A DNA stretch of 25,645 nt, from the IMG/VR virus record IMGVR_UViG_3300028837_002278, positions 1 to 25,645 of that record, one strand, 5' to 3'. Shown piece by piece: positions 5,235-12,802 of this stretch. Both the position numbers and the translations under genes were made by a program. The notes below the pieces were generated by a model that was not told where the DNA came from, searched no databases, and worked only from the letters and a program-made list of their open reading frames with translations. Numbering within the stretch: position 1 is the stretch's first letter; every line of letters begins with the position of its first letter. Source of the stretch: a virus.

Positions 5235-5318
5235 ATGATTTTAGCATTTATTCTCGTTTTTTTCTTAATTATAATATTAATTATATGTAATGATACAGAT
5301 GAAGACGGGAGAAATTGA
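5235..5318 (+). CDS. Putative 27-residue single-pass membrane microprotein
   Basis: The open frame gives MILAFILVFFLIIILIIC followed by a short polar tail NDTDEDGRN. It is therefore one transmembrane helix with an acidic C-terminus. A strong purine-rich ribosome site, GGGAAGGAAG (5219-5228), sits six bases before the ATG, which is the main reason to believe it. It is the last plus-strand gene before the convergent late operon. The size matches small phage membrane effectors or lysis regulators, but no function can be assigned. In AT-rich DNA a hydrophobic short frame can arise by chance, so confidence is moderate. Confidence 0.45.
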   Translation: MILAFILVFFLIIILIICNDTDEDGRN

Positions 5319-5345
5319 ATTAAATGCAGTCTAGCTTTGCGCATC

Positions 5346-5840
5346 TTAAACAATTCCCAAATGCTCTTTAACTGCACATTCAATGTTGCGGGTATTCTCT
5401 ACGATATTATGCACTTCGCTGTGAATTACTGGCTTGGGTTGAAAAAAATGATATCCCTTTTTCCCAAAGCCTAGCTTCTCAGCAAAATTTGAGATTAACA
5501 TCTTCAATGAGTGAATAAAAGAACTTTCAGTAGCTACATTTCGTAGTGGCATAAAAACAGTTTCGGTTAAAATATTCTTACTTTCGTTTAAAATCTGTGT
5601 AAATTTAATCGGGTTATATGCTGCCTCTTTTTGCTGTAAGTCTGTTACATCTTTAGCCTCAAAATTCTGACGATAGATGTCTTTTAAATTTGCTGATGCT
5701 TTCTCATATTGAGAAATAACAAATTTGTACTCATGTTCTACCGTATAAGCTGAATCATCATCTCTTCGTTTGGCTATTCTGTAAGCATCTGATTGATAAA
5801 GCTTAGGATATACAAAATGAGATTTTTGTTGAACAGGCAT
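5346..5840 (-). CDS. Moron-like gene of unknown function, 164 aa
   Basis: I do not recognise the product (starts MPVQQKSHFVYPKLYQSD). It is soluble, mixed charge, with a helical middle and a Tyr/Phe/His-rich segment (GKKGYHFFQPKPVIHSE) near the C-terminus. I chose the ATG at 5840 rather than a TTG 15 bases upstream, because the TTG lies just before and in frame with GAGGAGA, which is the ribosome site for the ATG. It has its own promoter at 5880-5908 and is the last minus-strand gene, facing the plus-strand operon. An independently expressed gene at the end of a late operon is typical of a moron, for example for superinfection exclusion or host fitness. That role is inferred from layout only. 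Confidence 0.7.
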   Translation of the reverse strand: MPVQQKSHFVYPKLYQSDAYRIAKRRDDDSAYTVEHEYKFVISQYEKASANLKDIYRQNFEAKDVTDLQQKEAAYNPIKFTQILNESKNILTETVFMPLRNVATESSFIHSLKMLISNFAEKLGFGKKGYHFFQPKPVIHSEVHNIVENTRNIECAVKEHLGIV

Positions 5841-5879
5841 AATAACTCTCCTCAAAAGATCTAAACATATTCAATTATG

Positions 5880-5908
5880 ATACTAACATAAATTTAATCA
5901 AAAGTCAA
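5880..5908 (-). promoter_or_regulatory. Sigma70-type promoter for the moron-like gene
   Basis: Read on the minus strand, TTGACT (5908-5903) and TAGTAT (5885-5880) are separated by exactly 17 bases. The -35 matches the consensus at five of six positions and the -10 at four of six. It lies 40 bases before the start codon, with the -35 overlapping the stop codon of the preceding gene. No other promoter is needed for the gene downstream, which makes the independent expression idea credible. Confidence 0.6.
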
Positions 5909-6144
5909 GTAATTATTGGATATTGCATAAGTTTGTCTGTCTTAAAATCAACATGACGAGTTTTAATATGCACGACAATTTCATTTTTCAAAAACATTAT
6001 ATCATCGACAATAATAGCTGACTGATCTTTCAAGAATTTTATATCTAACAGCATTTGTTCTTGTGTTTTTTGTATCTGATCTACCTTGTTATTTAACTGT
6101 TGTAGATTGCTATCTATTCGTTTTATGTAAGATTCATTATTCAT
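5905..6144 (-). CDS. Small coiled-coil protein, 79 aa
   Basis: Residues 5-55 form a continuous heptad-like coiled coil (IDSNLQQLNNKVDQIQKTQEQ and on through LLDIKFLKDQ in short pieces), with no membrane segment and no lipoprotein signal. The start overlaps the preceding gene by eight bases, with GGAGC as ribosome site. Located after the endolysin, in the lysis region, it could be a spanin-like or antiholin-like partner of the upstream single-helix membrane protein, but neither has a lipobox. This is inferred from position; no family is recognised. Confidence 0.55.
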   Translation of the reverse strand: MNNESYIKRIDSNLQQLNNKVDQIQKTQEQMLLDIKFLKDQSAIIVDDIMFLKNEIVVHIKTRHVDFKTDKLMQYPIIT

Positions 6145-6355
6145 GATTAGCTCCGCACTTTTGTAGAATAATCACTGATTTATCTAACCGGATAACGTCC
6201 TGTTGTAATATAATCAATCCGGCTAAAGCACGTGAAGCCATTTGAAAATTATCATAGGTAGCCTCTTCGTTTCTTACATAAGCGCGAATTGCACCATATA
6301 AAAAAACTGCTATAACAAATAAAGCCGCCCAATTTTGCCAATTATGCTTATTCAT
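6137..6355 (-). CDS. Single-pass membrane protein of the lysis region, 72 aa
   Basis: One N-terminal hydrophobic helix (about residues 8-26, NWAALFVIAVFLYGAIRAY) is followed by a 45-residue soluble part with a helix and one Cys near the end. The positive charges around the helix leave the C-terminal part most likely outside the cytoplasm. Location between the endolysin and the coiled-coil protein makes a holin-like or inner-membrane-spanin role plausible. The typical holin has two or three helices, and no Rz family motif is clear. It overlaps the next gene by eight bases. The ribosome site is weak (GAGAT). Confidence 0.55.
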   Translation of the reverse strand: MNKHNWQNWAALFVIAVFLYGAIRAYVRNEEATYDNFQMASRALAGLIILQQDVIRLDKSVIILQKCGANHE

Positions 6356-6382
6356 GCATTAATCTCAATTTCATCACAAACA

Positions 6383-6664
6383 CTATTTTTCATTTAAATC
6401 TAATGATCCAATTAGTTTTTGAATTGCAATTAAAAAAGATCTGATTTTTTCATCATTTCTATAGTTATTCCAATGCCTTATTAATAATTGCAATCCTTCT
6501 TCTAGTAGCTTCATTAACCCATCTTTGACGGTTAATTCGTGATTTATAACTCTTGAAATAATGGATTGCAAAAGATCAACAGCCATGTCATCTAATGTCG
6601 TAACGCTTTTAGCCGCCCATTTACGTAAATTTTTCCATAGAAAGAAATTAAGTAGATAATTCAT
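6383..6664 (-). CDS. Hypothetical helical protein next to the endolysin, 93 aa
   Basis: The product starts MNYLLNFFLWKNLRKWAAKS, an amphipathic hydrophobic-then-basic segment. It then has a helical region with TTLDDMAVDLLQSII and a second helix around LLEEGLQLLIRHW. There is no clear transmembrane helix, but the N-terminus could associate with the membrane. Adjacent position and similar size to phage holin-class proteins make a lysis role possible, although unproven. The ribosome site AGAGGAA overlaps the end of the endolysin gene, so the two are translationally linked. Confidence 0.5.
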   Translation of the reverse strand: MNYLLNFFLWKNLRKWAAKSVTTLDDMAVDLLQSIISRVINHELTVKDGLMKLLEEGLQLLIRHWNNYRNDEKIRSFLIAIQKLIGSLDLNEK

Positions 6665-6668
6665 AATA

Positions 6669-7091
6669 TTATTCCTCTATAAGTTCAAGGTGAGCATAAT
6701 CTAATAATCCTTTTTCATCACTATACAAACCATTCTTCCATAATCTACCCCACCGTATTTTATAAGTGATTAAATTTTTCTCATGTAATTCATCTGCAAT
6801 CTGTAAAAATCTACCAACCATCACGCAAAACTTATCTATATCAGCTTTCTTATTTTTCTCACGTGGATAAGGCGCAATATCAACAGCCATAGAAGGTTCT
6901 GAATTATGCTTGCCATTAGGAAATTTTAAATTGCTTTTTCCTTCTGCAAAAGCTTTATTTTGATCTTCTTTACCACGATGACCGCAAAGCACAGAATGAT
7001 CAAAATGTTTTAATAAACGATGACATATTAACTGTAAATCAATATGGCATGATGCTAATTGCAATTCTGAAGATTTGCTATATTTATACAT
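6669..7091 (-). CDS. Endolysin, M15-type L-Ala-D-Glu/D-Ala peptidase
   Basis: The product has the Peptidase M15 endolysin signatures: GHRGKEDQNKAFAEGKSNL (residues 37-55), the zinc motif GKHNSEPSMAVDIAPYP with His62 and Asp71, and a C-terminal DYAHLEL with Asp131 as likely catalytic base and His134 as third zinc ligand. This fold cleaves peptide cross-links in peptidoglycan and causes lysis once holin opens the membrane. At 140 residues it is a one-domain enzyme with no binding module and no signal peptide, as in many phages of Gram-negative hosts. The start overlaps the upstream stop as TAATG. All key residues are intact. Confidence 0.92.
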   Translation of the reverse strand: MYKYSKSSELQLASCHIDLQLICHRLLKHFDHSVLCGHRGKEDQNKAFAEGKSNLKFPNGKHNSEPSMAVDIAPYPREKNKKADIDKFCVMVGRFLQIADELHEKNLITYKIRWGRLWKNGLYSDEKGLLDYAHLELIEE

Positions 7092-7399
7092 TATTCTTGT
7101 TTTAATAATGGTAAAATAATTTCTAAAAATTGCCCTTTTAATAAATCAGGTATATCAGGTGATGGCGGTTCATTTGCTCCAGGAATTCTTGTCAGACGAT
7201 CGTGAATAAAGATTAAATCAGCTTTATCTATTTCTATGTCGCCATTTTTACCCAAAGCCATTACAAGATTGCATGATTTTAATGCTTTCTCACGCGAGAA
7301 ATTAGCAGATAAAAAATCAGCCAAATAATCGGCCATTGTTAAACCTTTAGTTTCACAACCTTTTTTATCTTTAAATTGACGATTTAAGTTTAATTTCAT
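7091..7399 (-). CDS. Conserved phage protein of unknown function, 102 aa
   Basis: The layout of an N-terminal MKLNLNRQFKDKKG, a middle ALGKNGDIEIDKADLIFI and a C-terminal LLKGQFLEIL matches a small protein seen in late regions of many phages (style LNkpxkDLxGk, xLDKaDxxxL, xKaQILExL). Its role is unknown. It is the first gene of the lysis cluster, preceded by AGGAG and by a promoter with an overlapping inverted repeat. A proline-rich insertion (GANEPPSPDIPD) separates the last two motifs. It is translationally coupled to the endolysin, so a lysis-related or host-range role is conceivable but not shown. Confidence 0.65.
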   Translation of the reverse strand: MKLNLNRQFKDKKGCETKGLTMADYLADFLSANFSREKALKSCNLVMALGKNGDIEIDKADLIFIHDRLTRIPGANEPPSPDIPDLLKGQFLEIILPLLKQE

Positions 7400-7428
7400 A
7401 ACAAACTCCTAATTAATTAAAAAAATGT

Positions 7429-7467
7429 ATTATACAGCGTATAAGGCTATATAGTAAAGGCTGTATA
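7429..7467 (-). promoter_or_regulatory. Promoter with overlapping inverted repeat before lysis genes
   Basis: On the minus strand TTTACT (7458-7453) and a perfect TATAAT (7434-7429) are 18 bases apart, 30 bases before the lysis-region start codon. The same stretch carries a perfect 8-bp inverted repeat, TATACAGC (7431-7438) and GCTGTATA (7460-7467), that overlaps the -10 and flanks the -35. This geometry suits an operator for a dimeric regulator. Alternatively it is a hairpin at the end of the tail-fibre transcript. Confidence 0.5.
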
Positions 7468-7470
7468 TTA

Positions 7471-9939
7471 TTACGGTATATTTGCATGTAATGCTATCAT
7501 ATAAGGTACACCATTTAATTCTACTCTAACACTCGCTACAGAGTTAACTGTACTTGTTGGTACTGATCCTTTGCCAGTTCCGACAAAATTAATAAATCCT
7601 TCTGAAACATCTGTCTGTTCTAATTCTAAAACAGGTATTGCAGCATCATTAATAGGTTGTTTAATATAAAATTGTCCATCTGGTTCGGCTACCGGTTCTG
7701 CTTTAACATTAAATGCTACTTTACCACTGTGCCATATTTTCATCGGTATTAAAACAGGATCCCAGCCAGATTCTAGTTTAAATACTCCAGTATATTCGTC
7801 CATAGAATCATTTATTTTACATCTCATATCAACTGGACTAGTTACAAAAAACGTATTAGTATTCCATCCTAAAAATCTATTACCATCTATTCCTATATTT
7901 GTAAAAGCGCTTGTTGTGCCAGTCAATGTAATAGCAAAACCACTATTAAGACTTAATGCCGTTATTTTATTAAAAGTTGGACTGCTGCTACTAGTTAAAC
8001 TTTGATTCAGATTTCCCACAATTTCCCACTGACCACTAGAAATCGTAGTCGTTTCGCCTATATTAAGCAGTTGAGTAATTTCTTCTGTAGTTAAAAGGTT
8101 TAACGTATCGTTCCATTTTGAGACGTCAAATATATGAACATTAGCTGTTGCCTCAATTTCATCAGCACCGGCGCCGGTTCGTTCTCCAACAACCATTCTG
8201 ACATTACTATTTGCTCCAGCGATTAATTTACCTGTCCATACACAACTTATTGATGTTCCTATACCAGCTCCTGCTCCAAGTGTTACATCTCCTTTCAATT
8301 CTCCATAAGTCAAGTTCGCATAACCACCAGCAAGAAGAGAAACATTACCGTCGTGGCTGCCAGCATATAAATAGACATCACTGCCATTGCCAACAATTAA
8401 ATTTCCGACCAACTCAGATGCTACTTGCATGCCAAAGGAAGCATCTTCTTCAATAGTTATGCTACCGCAGTCATAATATAATGTGTTAATGGCCGTATAT
8501 GAGTTGTTAGCAGCTTCAATATCTCCATCAAATTCATTTGCATATATAGCTACATAACTATTATTAATTAATGTGCCATCTATCCATTGACTATTATTAA
8601 ATAAAGCTGTACCGGCATTAGTAATGTTACCACTTTGCAATCCTGTATGAATATAACACTCACTTCCTGTTCCGATTGTTAAATCACCAATAAATGCACT
8701 AGTAACTTTCATTCCATAATTACTACCTGTCCCCACAGTAACATTTCCAGAATAATATTGTGTATCAATAGTAGGATGTGATGTAAAATTATTGCCTACT
8801 TCTATATCTCCATCTATTTCTTGCGCAATAATTTTACCGCCACCAGCATCTGTCGCAAAAGTTATCTTACCGGTTAGCCACTGACTATAATCAAATAGAT
8901 AACCACCGCTTACTTTAATTGCTTCATCAGTAATAACCTGCGGTTTAAAATAATCAACTTTTGAAAATAAAACACCATTATCTACTTCTAATAATCTAGC
9001 ACCTTCTCCAACTGTTTGATAAAGTTTATTGGCGCTAAAAAAAGACTGTCCCGAACCTAATTTAGTCCATAAAATATCTGTTCCACTTTGCAATCTAGAT
9101 GTTCCAATATTAACAATATTGTCATCACCTATAATATTACTACCACCGCGAATAAACGCTGTTGGTGCATCAATATTAATCCATGGTTTAGCAGATAACG
9201 AAAAACTACCAAACGGCGCGCCGTCTAACAGCTCAACTTTAACTTGAGTAGTTTCAGTCGCTGTTGGTGTATCAGCAGCCGTAATTGCTGCCGTATCAGT
9301 TAAAAATGGATATGCTACATTTTTACCCGTATTTCCATCATTCCCTGCCGTAGCGGCATAAAAAACATTAGATTGCTCTAATAAATTTGCTACAGGATGA
9401 TCATCTACATATTTTTTAGTTGCAGCTTCATTATCTACATCAGGTTCGGTACTTAAAGTAACTTGAGCAAATGTTGGTTGTGCTGTAGATGCAACATCTT
9501 GATTCATTGCACCAAGATAACCCCACTGAGTACTAGATATTGTTGTTGTTCCAATATTCGCTAATTGAGTGACTTCTGTACTTGTTAAATCTAGCACACC
9601 ATTAGCATTTATGGATGTACCACCAACAGTAGGCATGTTTGTTGATTCGATATCTGTAAACCAGCCTTTTGTAATTCTTGCTGCCGTTGCGCCTATATCA
9701 TCAGCTATTGTATGTGGAATCACATAATTAGGCGTACCTGTTACTCTATCCCAAACTAAATTATTATGTAATTCATTTATTGAGCCCATTATAGTTTTGC
9801 TACTTGTAGCAAAAGTCTCAGCCGGATTATCACCTAATAAAAGTCTATTAGGTGTAATACCGCCGATATCTGTTTCGATCTGCATATTCCCAGTTGGATT
9901 TGCTTGCAGAGCCAAGTCATTTATTTTTTTATTAGCCAT
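7471..9939 (-). CDS. Tail fibre or tailspike with beta-helical middle, 822 aa
   Basis: The N-terminus (MANKKINDLAL) leads into modular fibre sequence: LTSTEVTQLANIGTTTISS at about 118-136, NEAATKKYVDDH at 170-181 (a common tail-fibre motif), then a long region of G-D/N-hydrophobic rungs (DGDIEAANN, VGNLIVGNGSD, KGDVTLGAGAG) typical of a right-handed beta-helix. The ITQLLNIGETTTISSGQW motif returns near residue 630, so the fibre module is duplicated around the helix. The C-terminus VNSVASVRVELNGVPYMIAL is the ending seen in many phage fibres. It probably binds host surface glycans as a trimer. GAGGGA gives the ribosome site. It lies between the small RITADGD gene and the lysis genes. No enzymatic residues are evident. 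Confidence 0.85.
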   Translation of the reverse strand: MANKKINDLALQANPTGNMQIETDIGGITPNRLLLGDNPAETFATSSKTIMGSINELHNNLVWDRVTGTPNYVIPHTIADDIGATAARITKGWFTDIESTNMPTVGGTSINANGVLDLTSTEVTQLANIGTTTISSTQWGYLGAMNQDVASTAQPTFAQVTLSTEPDVDNEAATKKYVDDHPVANLLEQSNVFYAATAGNDGNTGKNVAYPFLTDTAAITAADTPTATETTQVKVELLDGAPFGSFSLSAKPWINIDAPTAFIRGGSNIIGDDNIVNIGTSRLQSGTDILWTKLGSGQSFFSANKLYQTVGEGARLLEVDNGVLFSKVDYFKPQVITDEAIKVSGGYLFDYSQWLTGKITFATDAGGGKIIAQEIDGDIEVGNNFTSHPTIDTQYYSGNVTVGTGSNYGMKVTSAFIGDLTIGTGSECYIHTGLQSGNITNAGTALFNNSQWIDGTLINNSYVAIYANEFDGDIEAANNSYTAINTLYYDCGSITIEEDASFGMQVASELVGNLIVGNGSDVYLYAGSHDGNVSLLAGGYANLTYGELKGDVTLGAGAGIGTSISCVWTGKLIAGANSNVRMVVGERTGAGADEIEATANVHIFDVSKWNDTLNLLTTEEITQLLNIGETTTISSGQWEIVGNLNQSLTSSSSPTFNKITALSLNSGFAITLTGTTSAFTNIGIDGNRFLGWNTNTFFVTSPVDMRCKINDSMDEYTGVFKLESGWDPVLIPMKIWHSGKVAFNVKAEPVAEPDGQFYIKQPINDAAIPVLELEQTDVSEGFINFVGTGKGSVPTSTVNSVASVRVELNGVPYMIALHANIP

Positions 9940-9954
9940 TTTATTCCCTCTTTC

Positions 9955-10116
9955 TTAATAATCTGAATCGGCAGTTATTCTCGAATCACCATCTGCTGTA
10001 ATTCGTTTATCACCATCTGCCGTAATTCTAAATAAATTTTGCACAATGTGTTGATAAAGCTTATGCATCATGAACCACCATTTAGGTGCACTTCTCATTT
10101 TATGTGGACTTTTCAT
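9955..10116 (-). CDS. 53-residue protein with three RITADGD-type octapeptides
   Basis: This short frame begins MKSPHKMRSAPKWWFMMHK with a basic/aromatic N-terminus and ends with three consecutive octapeptides: RITADGDK (30-37), RITADGDS (38-45) and RITADSDY (46-53). The repeat units differ mainly at silent positions (AGA/CGA, ACG/ACA/ACT, GCA/GCC), which indicates selection on the protein. GGGGAAATC lies just before the ATG and the gene fits exactly between two structural genes. RIT-[AE]-[DE]-G repeats occur in small proteins next to tail genes in other phages; they look like short beta-strand repeats and may be virion parts or fibre adaptors. Function is unknown. Confidence 0.7.
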   Translation of the reverse strand: MKSPHKMRSAPKWWFMMHKLYQHIVQNLFRITADGDKRITADGDSRITADSDY

Positions 10117-10133
10117 TATTGATTTCCCCTATT

Positions 10134-10451
10134 TTATGTCGGCGCTAATGAAGGATTAGTAATCCCCCAAATTAAATTAGTGGCACCAGTTGTTTCTAAA
10201 ACACCATCTACAGTACCATTAACCAAGATTCTGTCACAAATTAATAATTGTGTTTCGCCGGCTTCGAAATTAGTAACATTTAATCGTCCCGCTGAACCAT
10301 TTTGCCAAACAACATCGCCAGCCGTACCAGCCTTAATAGCAGTGGCCATTCCTAACGGAAATGGTGTACCAATTCCAACACGTCCTGTTGCAGTAAGGAA
10401 AATTCCCATTTCATTATTGGGAATTAATTGATTTATTGCATCATCAGCCAT
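10134..10451 (-). CDS. Small beta-rich virion protein, 105 aa
   Basis: The protein is Gly/Thr/Val-rich with a beta pattern: GRVGIGTPFPLG, GDVVWQNGSAGRLNVTNF, then LLICDRILVNGTVDGVL, and a tail TGATNLIWGITNP. The sequence style (DVVWQN, ILVNGT, ATNLIWG) is that of small phage head- or tail-decoration proteins, although no definite family is recognised. AGGAGA precedes the ATG. It lies between the collar-type fibre and the RITADGD gene, so a tail-associated role is more likely than a capsid role. Confidence 0.6.
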   Translation of the reverse strand: MADDAINQLIPNNEMGIFLTATGRVGIGTPFPLGMATAIKAGTAGDVVWQNGSAGRLNVTNFEAGETQLLICDRILVNGTVDGVLETTGATNLIWGITNPSLAPT

Positions 10452-10471
10452 TTTATTTCTCCTATATTAAT

Positions 10472-12802
10472 TTAATATCTCACAGCAAAAAGAACGTATG
10501 CATTAAGCATTCTTGTTTCACTGCCGCCTGAAGTATTAATCATATTGCTTGCCATGTAACCACTATACGAATCCATCCAAGGAGCACCAACCGTATCTTT
10601 CCCGGGATAATGTCCGCACGGACTATTTTGAGTGCCCGCAGTGCAATGTGCATTTACAGTATGTAAATGCTCTCTACCTTCATCAGTTTGTGCCGTTCCC
10701 ACATGATCACCGCTAATGACATTTCCGTTAATTCCTATTCTCGAATTTCTATTAGGATCATTTGTCGAACCATTAGCCCAGTTTCTTAAAATAAATCCTC
10801 GCCAATCAGGCACAACAAAATAATAGCTACTAATAGCTTTAGATGTTTTTTGTGCAAGTTGCACATCTGTATCTGTAGACAAAACAGCAACTTTTATTCC
10901 TGTTTTACCTATTACAGCCGGATCAACTCCAACCCCATCTATTTCATACCATACATAAAACGGAACAGCTACCGAATTAGCAAAAAAATAGTCACCAGGT
11001 GTTAAAGTAGAGGCGGCATTGCAGACCACTTTGCTTATTTCATGGCCATTTAAGGCATCTATAGTACGATGAGCTACAAAAGAAGCATTATCTGTCCCCT
11101 CTAATTCAATTAATATTCCGGTTCTTCCTCCTATAGCCGGATCAGTACCTACTCCATCAACTTTATACCAAGGATAATAATTGGCAGTAGTTGAACTAAT
11201 TAAAAAATGTTCCCCTCCTGATAAAGTAGATGCTGCTTTTGTTTGAATATCTGATATTTCAGGTTTTCCCGCATCTCCATCTTGAACTTTTGTAACGGTA
11301 AAACCTGAATCACCCGCAGACGTATCTGTTACATCACCATTTGCAGTATTAGTTACCCGAAGAGTATCAATAGAATATAATTGCCTATAAGGCTTAAATA
11401 CCACAGAAAAACCTTTTGTTCCGGATTGTTGGGTAGTAGTTATTGTAAAACCAGTATTAAAATCAGCCCAATCCGTGACAGTTCCAGAATTTGTATTAGT
11501 AAAAATAGCCGTATTAGTATATAAAGTTGGGAAAAATCCATCTCCTCCATATCCAAAAGCATTTCCATTTGCTAAATCAGAATCGTTATCCCATTTTTGG
11601 TACAATCTATCATAGGTAATTGGGGTATTTGGAATAAGCGCTGTTCTTATATATGTAAGATTATTGAACGGTAATGTATATTTAGGTTGATCTCCTAATA
11701 CATACTGTTCAACTTGCCCAGTTAAATCTTCAAAATTATATTCTGTTCCATTCCAGATTAAAGGATAACCATATTTTTCGGGAGTTGGATCAGGTAACTC
11801 ATAAGCTTTTTTCTTTAAATTTTCTTCTTCGCTACTTGTATAATTAAAATCATAGATAACTTCGCTTATATTTAATTGACCATTAACAATTCCAATTATT
11901 GCAATTTGATTTAATGGCAAACGTAAGCAATATTCAAATCTATCGTCCCCTTCACTTCCAATGGTTTTTCCAACAACTGATGGAATCGTATAATTTTCTA
12001 AAGCTATTTGTGACCAACTTGTGGTAACAACAAAAGTGTCTAAAACTGTTTCAACAAATGAACTGCCCCCAGCTCCAAAAATCTGCCTAACAACTAATTG
12101 AATAGTAGAATTTAAACCGGTTTCACTCCGTACCCACCATGCATGACTTGTCGCTTGTCCTGAGAAAGAAATTACATCACGAAAAGGCAAGCAAAGATCT
12201 TTTCTAGCTTCTGCGCCAGCAACCGAACAATTAAATTTTAAATAATATCTCGGATTATAGGGAACATCAGTTTGTCCAGCAGCAAATTCTACAAAAGATA
12301 TTTCATTAGTACTATTTGCTGTATCACGATAAAAAAACCATCCTTCTTCTGCCAGTGAAACCTCGCTACCAGAAACTAAATCAGAATCGCTTAATTGCTG
12401 TTTTTGAAAAAATCTAAATTGAGGATTAAGAACATAATTAGTTAAATTACTCGTTTCAATCGAAGGAATAGGAAAATCTGCCAGCGGTGAATTAAAATCA
12501 GATACAGTTTGTACAGGTGTGGCAGGTGGTGATTCGCCAAGCCTATAGGCTTCAATATAATAATCTTCATCATCTGCATAATAAATAGGGCGAGGTGTCC
12601 CGCTCGCATCTGAAATAATACCTGCATCGTTAAGAGGAACAGGATTAGGCAATGGAGTACCGAATTTATCTTGATAAACTGCTTTTAATGTAACTTTATC
12701 TGAATTTTTGTAAAAATATACACTACCCCCTTTTAAAGGGACGCCTGTTTCATCTCTAAATACCACCTGAAAATGTGGTGTTAAATAATAATTAATTGCC
12801 AT
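10472..12802 (-). CDS. Tail fibre with podovirus N-terminus and collar-type C-terminus
   Basis: Residues 10-90 carry the N-terminal module of many podovirus fibres: FRDETGVPLKGGSVYFYKNS, TLKAVYQDKFGTPLPNPVPLN, and RPIYYADDEDYYIEAY. The middle is beta-rich. Residues 523-584 and 597-656 are a tandem duplication (ASTLSGGEHFLI/ASTLTPGDYFFA and WYKVDGVGTDPAIGGRTGI/WYEIDGVGVDPAVIGKTGI). The C-terminus has PDWRGFILRNWANG (665-678), DEGREHLHTVNAH and GGSETRMLNAYVLFAVRY, which are typical of phage tail-collar/short fibre tips in which His residues bind metal. It probably attaches to the tail by its N-terminus and binds the receptor at the tip. GGGGGAT precedes the ATG. At 776 residues its length is normal for such fibres. 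Confidence 0.88.
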   Translation of the reverse strand: MAINYYLTPHFQVVFRDETGVPLKGGSVYFYKNSDKVTLKAVYQDKFGTPLPNPVPLNDAGIISDASGTPRPIYYADDEDYYIEAYRLGESPPATPVQTVSDFNSPLADFPIPSIETSNLTNYVLNPQFRFFQKQQLSDSDLVSGSEVSLAEEGWFFYRDTANSTNEISFVEFAAGQTDVPYNPRYYLKFNCSVAGAEARKDLCLPFRDVISFSGQATSHAWWVRSETGLNSTIQLVVRQIFGAGGSSFVETVLDTFVVTTSWSQIALENYTIPSVVGKTIGSEGDDRFEYCLRLPLNQIAIIGIVNGQLNISEVIYDFNYTSSEEENLKKKAYELPDPTPEKYGYPLIWNGTEYNFEDLTGQVEQYVLGDQPKYTLPFNNLTYIRTALIPNTPITYDRLYQKWDNDSDLANGNAFGYGGDGFFPTLYTNTAIFTNTNSGTVTDWADFNTGFTITTTQQSGTKGFSVVFKPYRQLYSIDTLRVTNTANGDVTDTSAGDSGFTVTKVQDGDAGKPEISDIQTKAASTLSGGEHFLISSTTANYYPWYKVDGVGTDPAIGGRTGILIELEGTDNASFVAHRTIDALNGHEISKVVCNAASTLTPGDYFFANSVAVPFYVWYEIDGVGVDPAVIGKTGIKVAVLSTDTDVQLAQKTSKAISSYYFVVPDWRGFILRNWANGSTNDPNRNSRIGINGNVISGDHVGTAQTDEGREHLHTVNAHCTAGTQNSPCGHYPGKDTVGAPWMDSYSGYMASNMINTSGGSETRMLNAYVLFAVRY

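Noticed and set aside
5841-5855. TTG start for the moron-like gene
   Set aside because: The bases between this TTG and the following ATG contain GAGGAGA, which is the ribosome site for the ATG at 5840.
8211-8456. Plus-strand open frame inside the tail fibre gene
   Set aside because: It is antisense to clearly coding beta-helix sequence and has no ribosome site or recognisable product.
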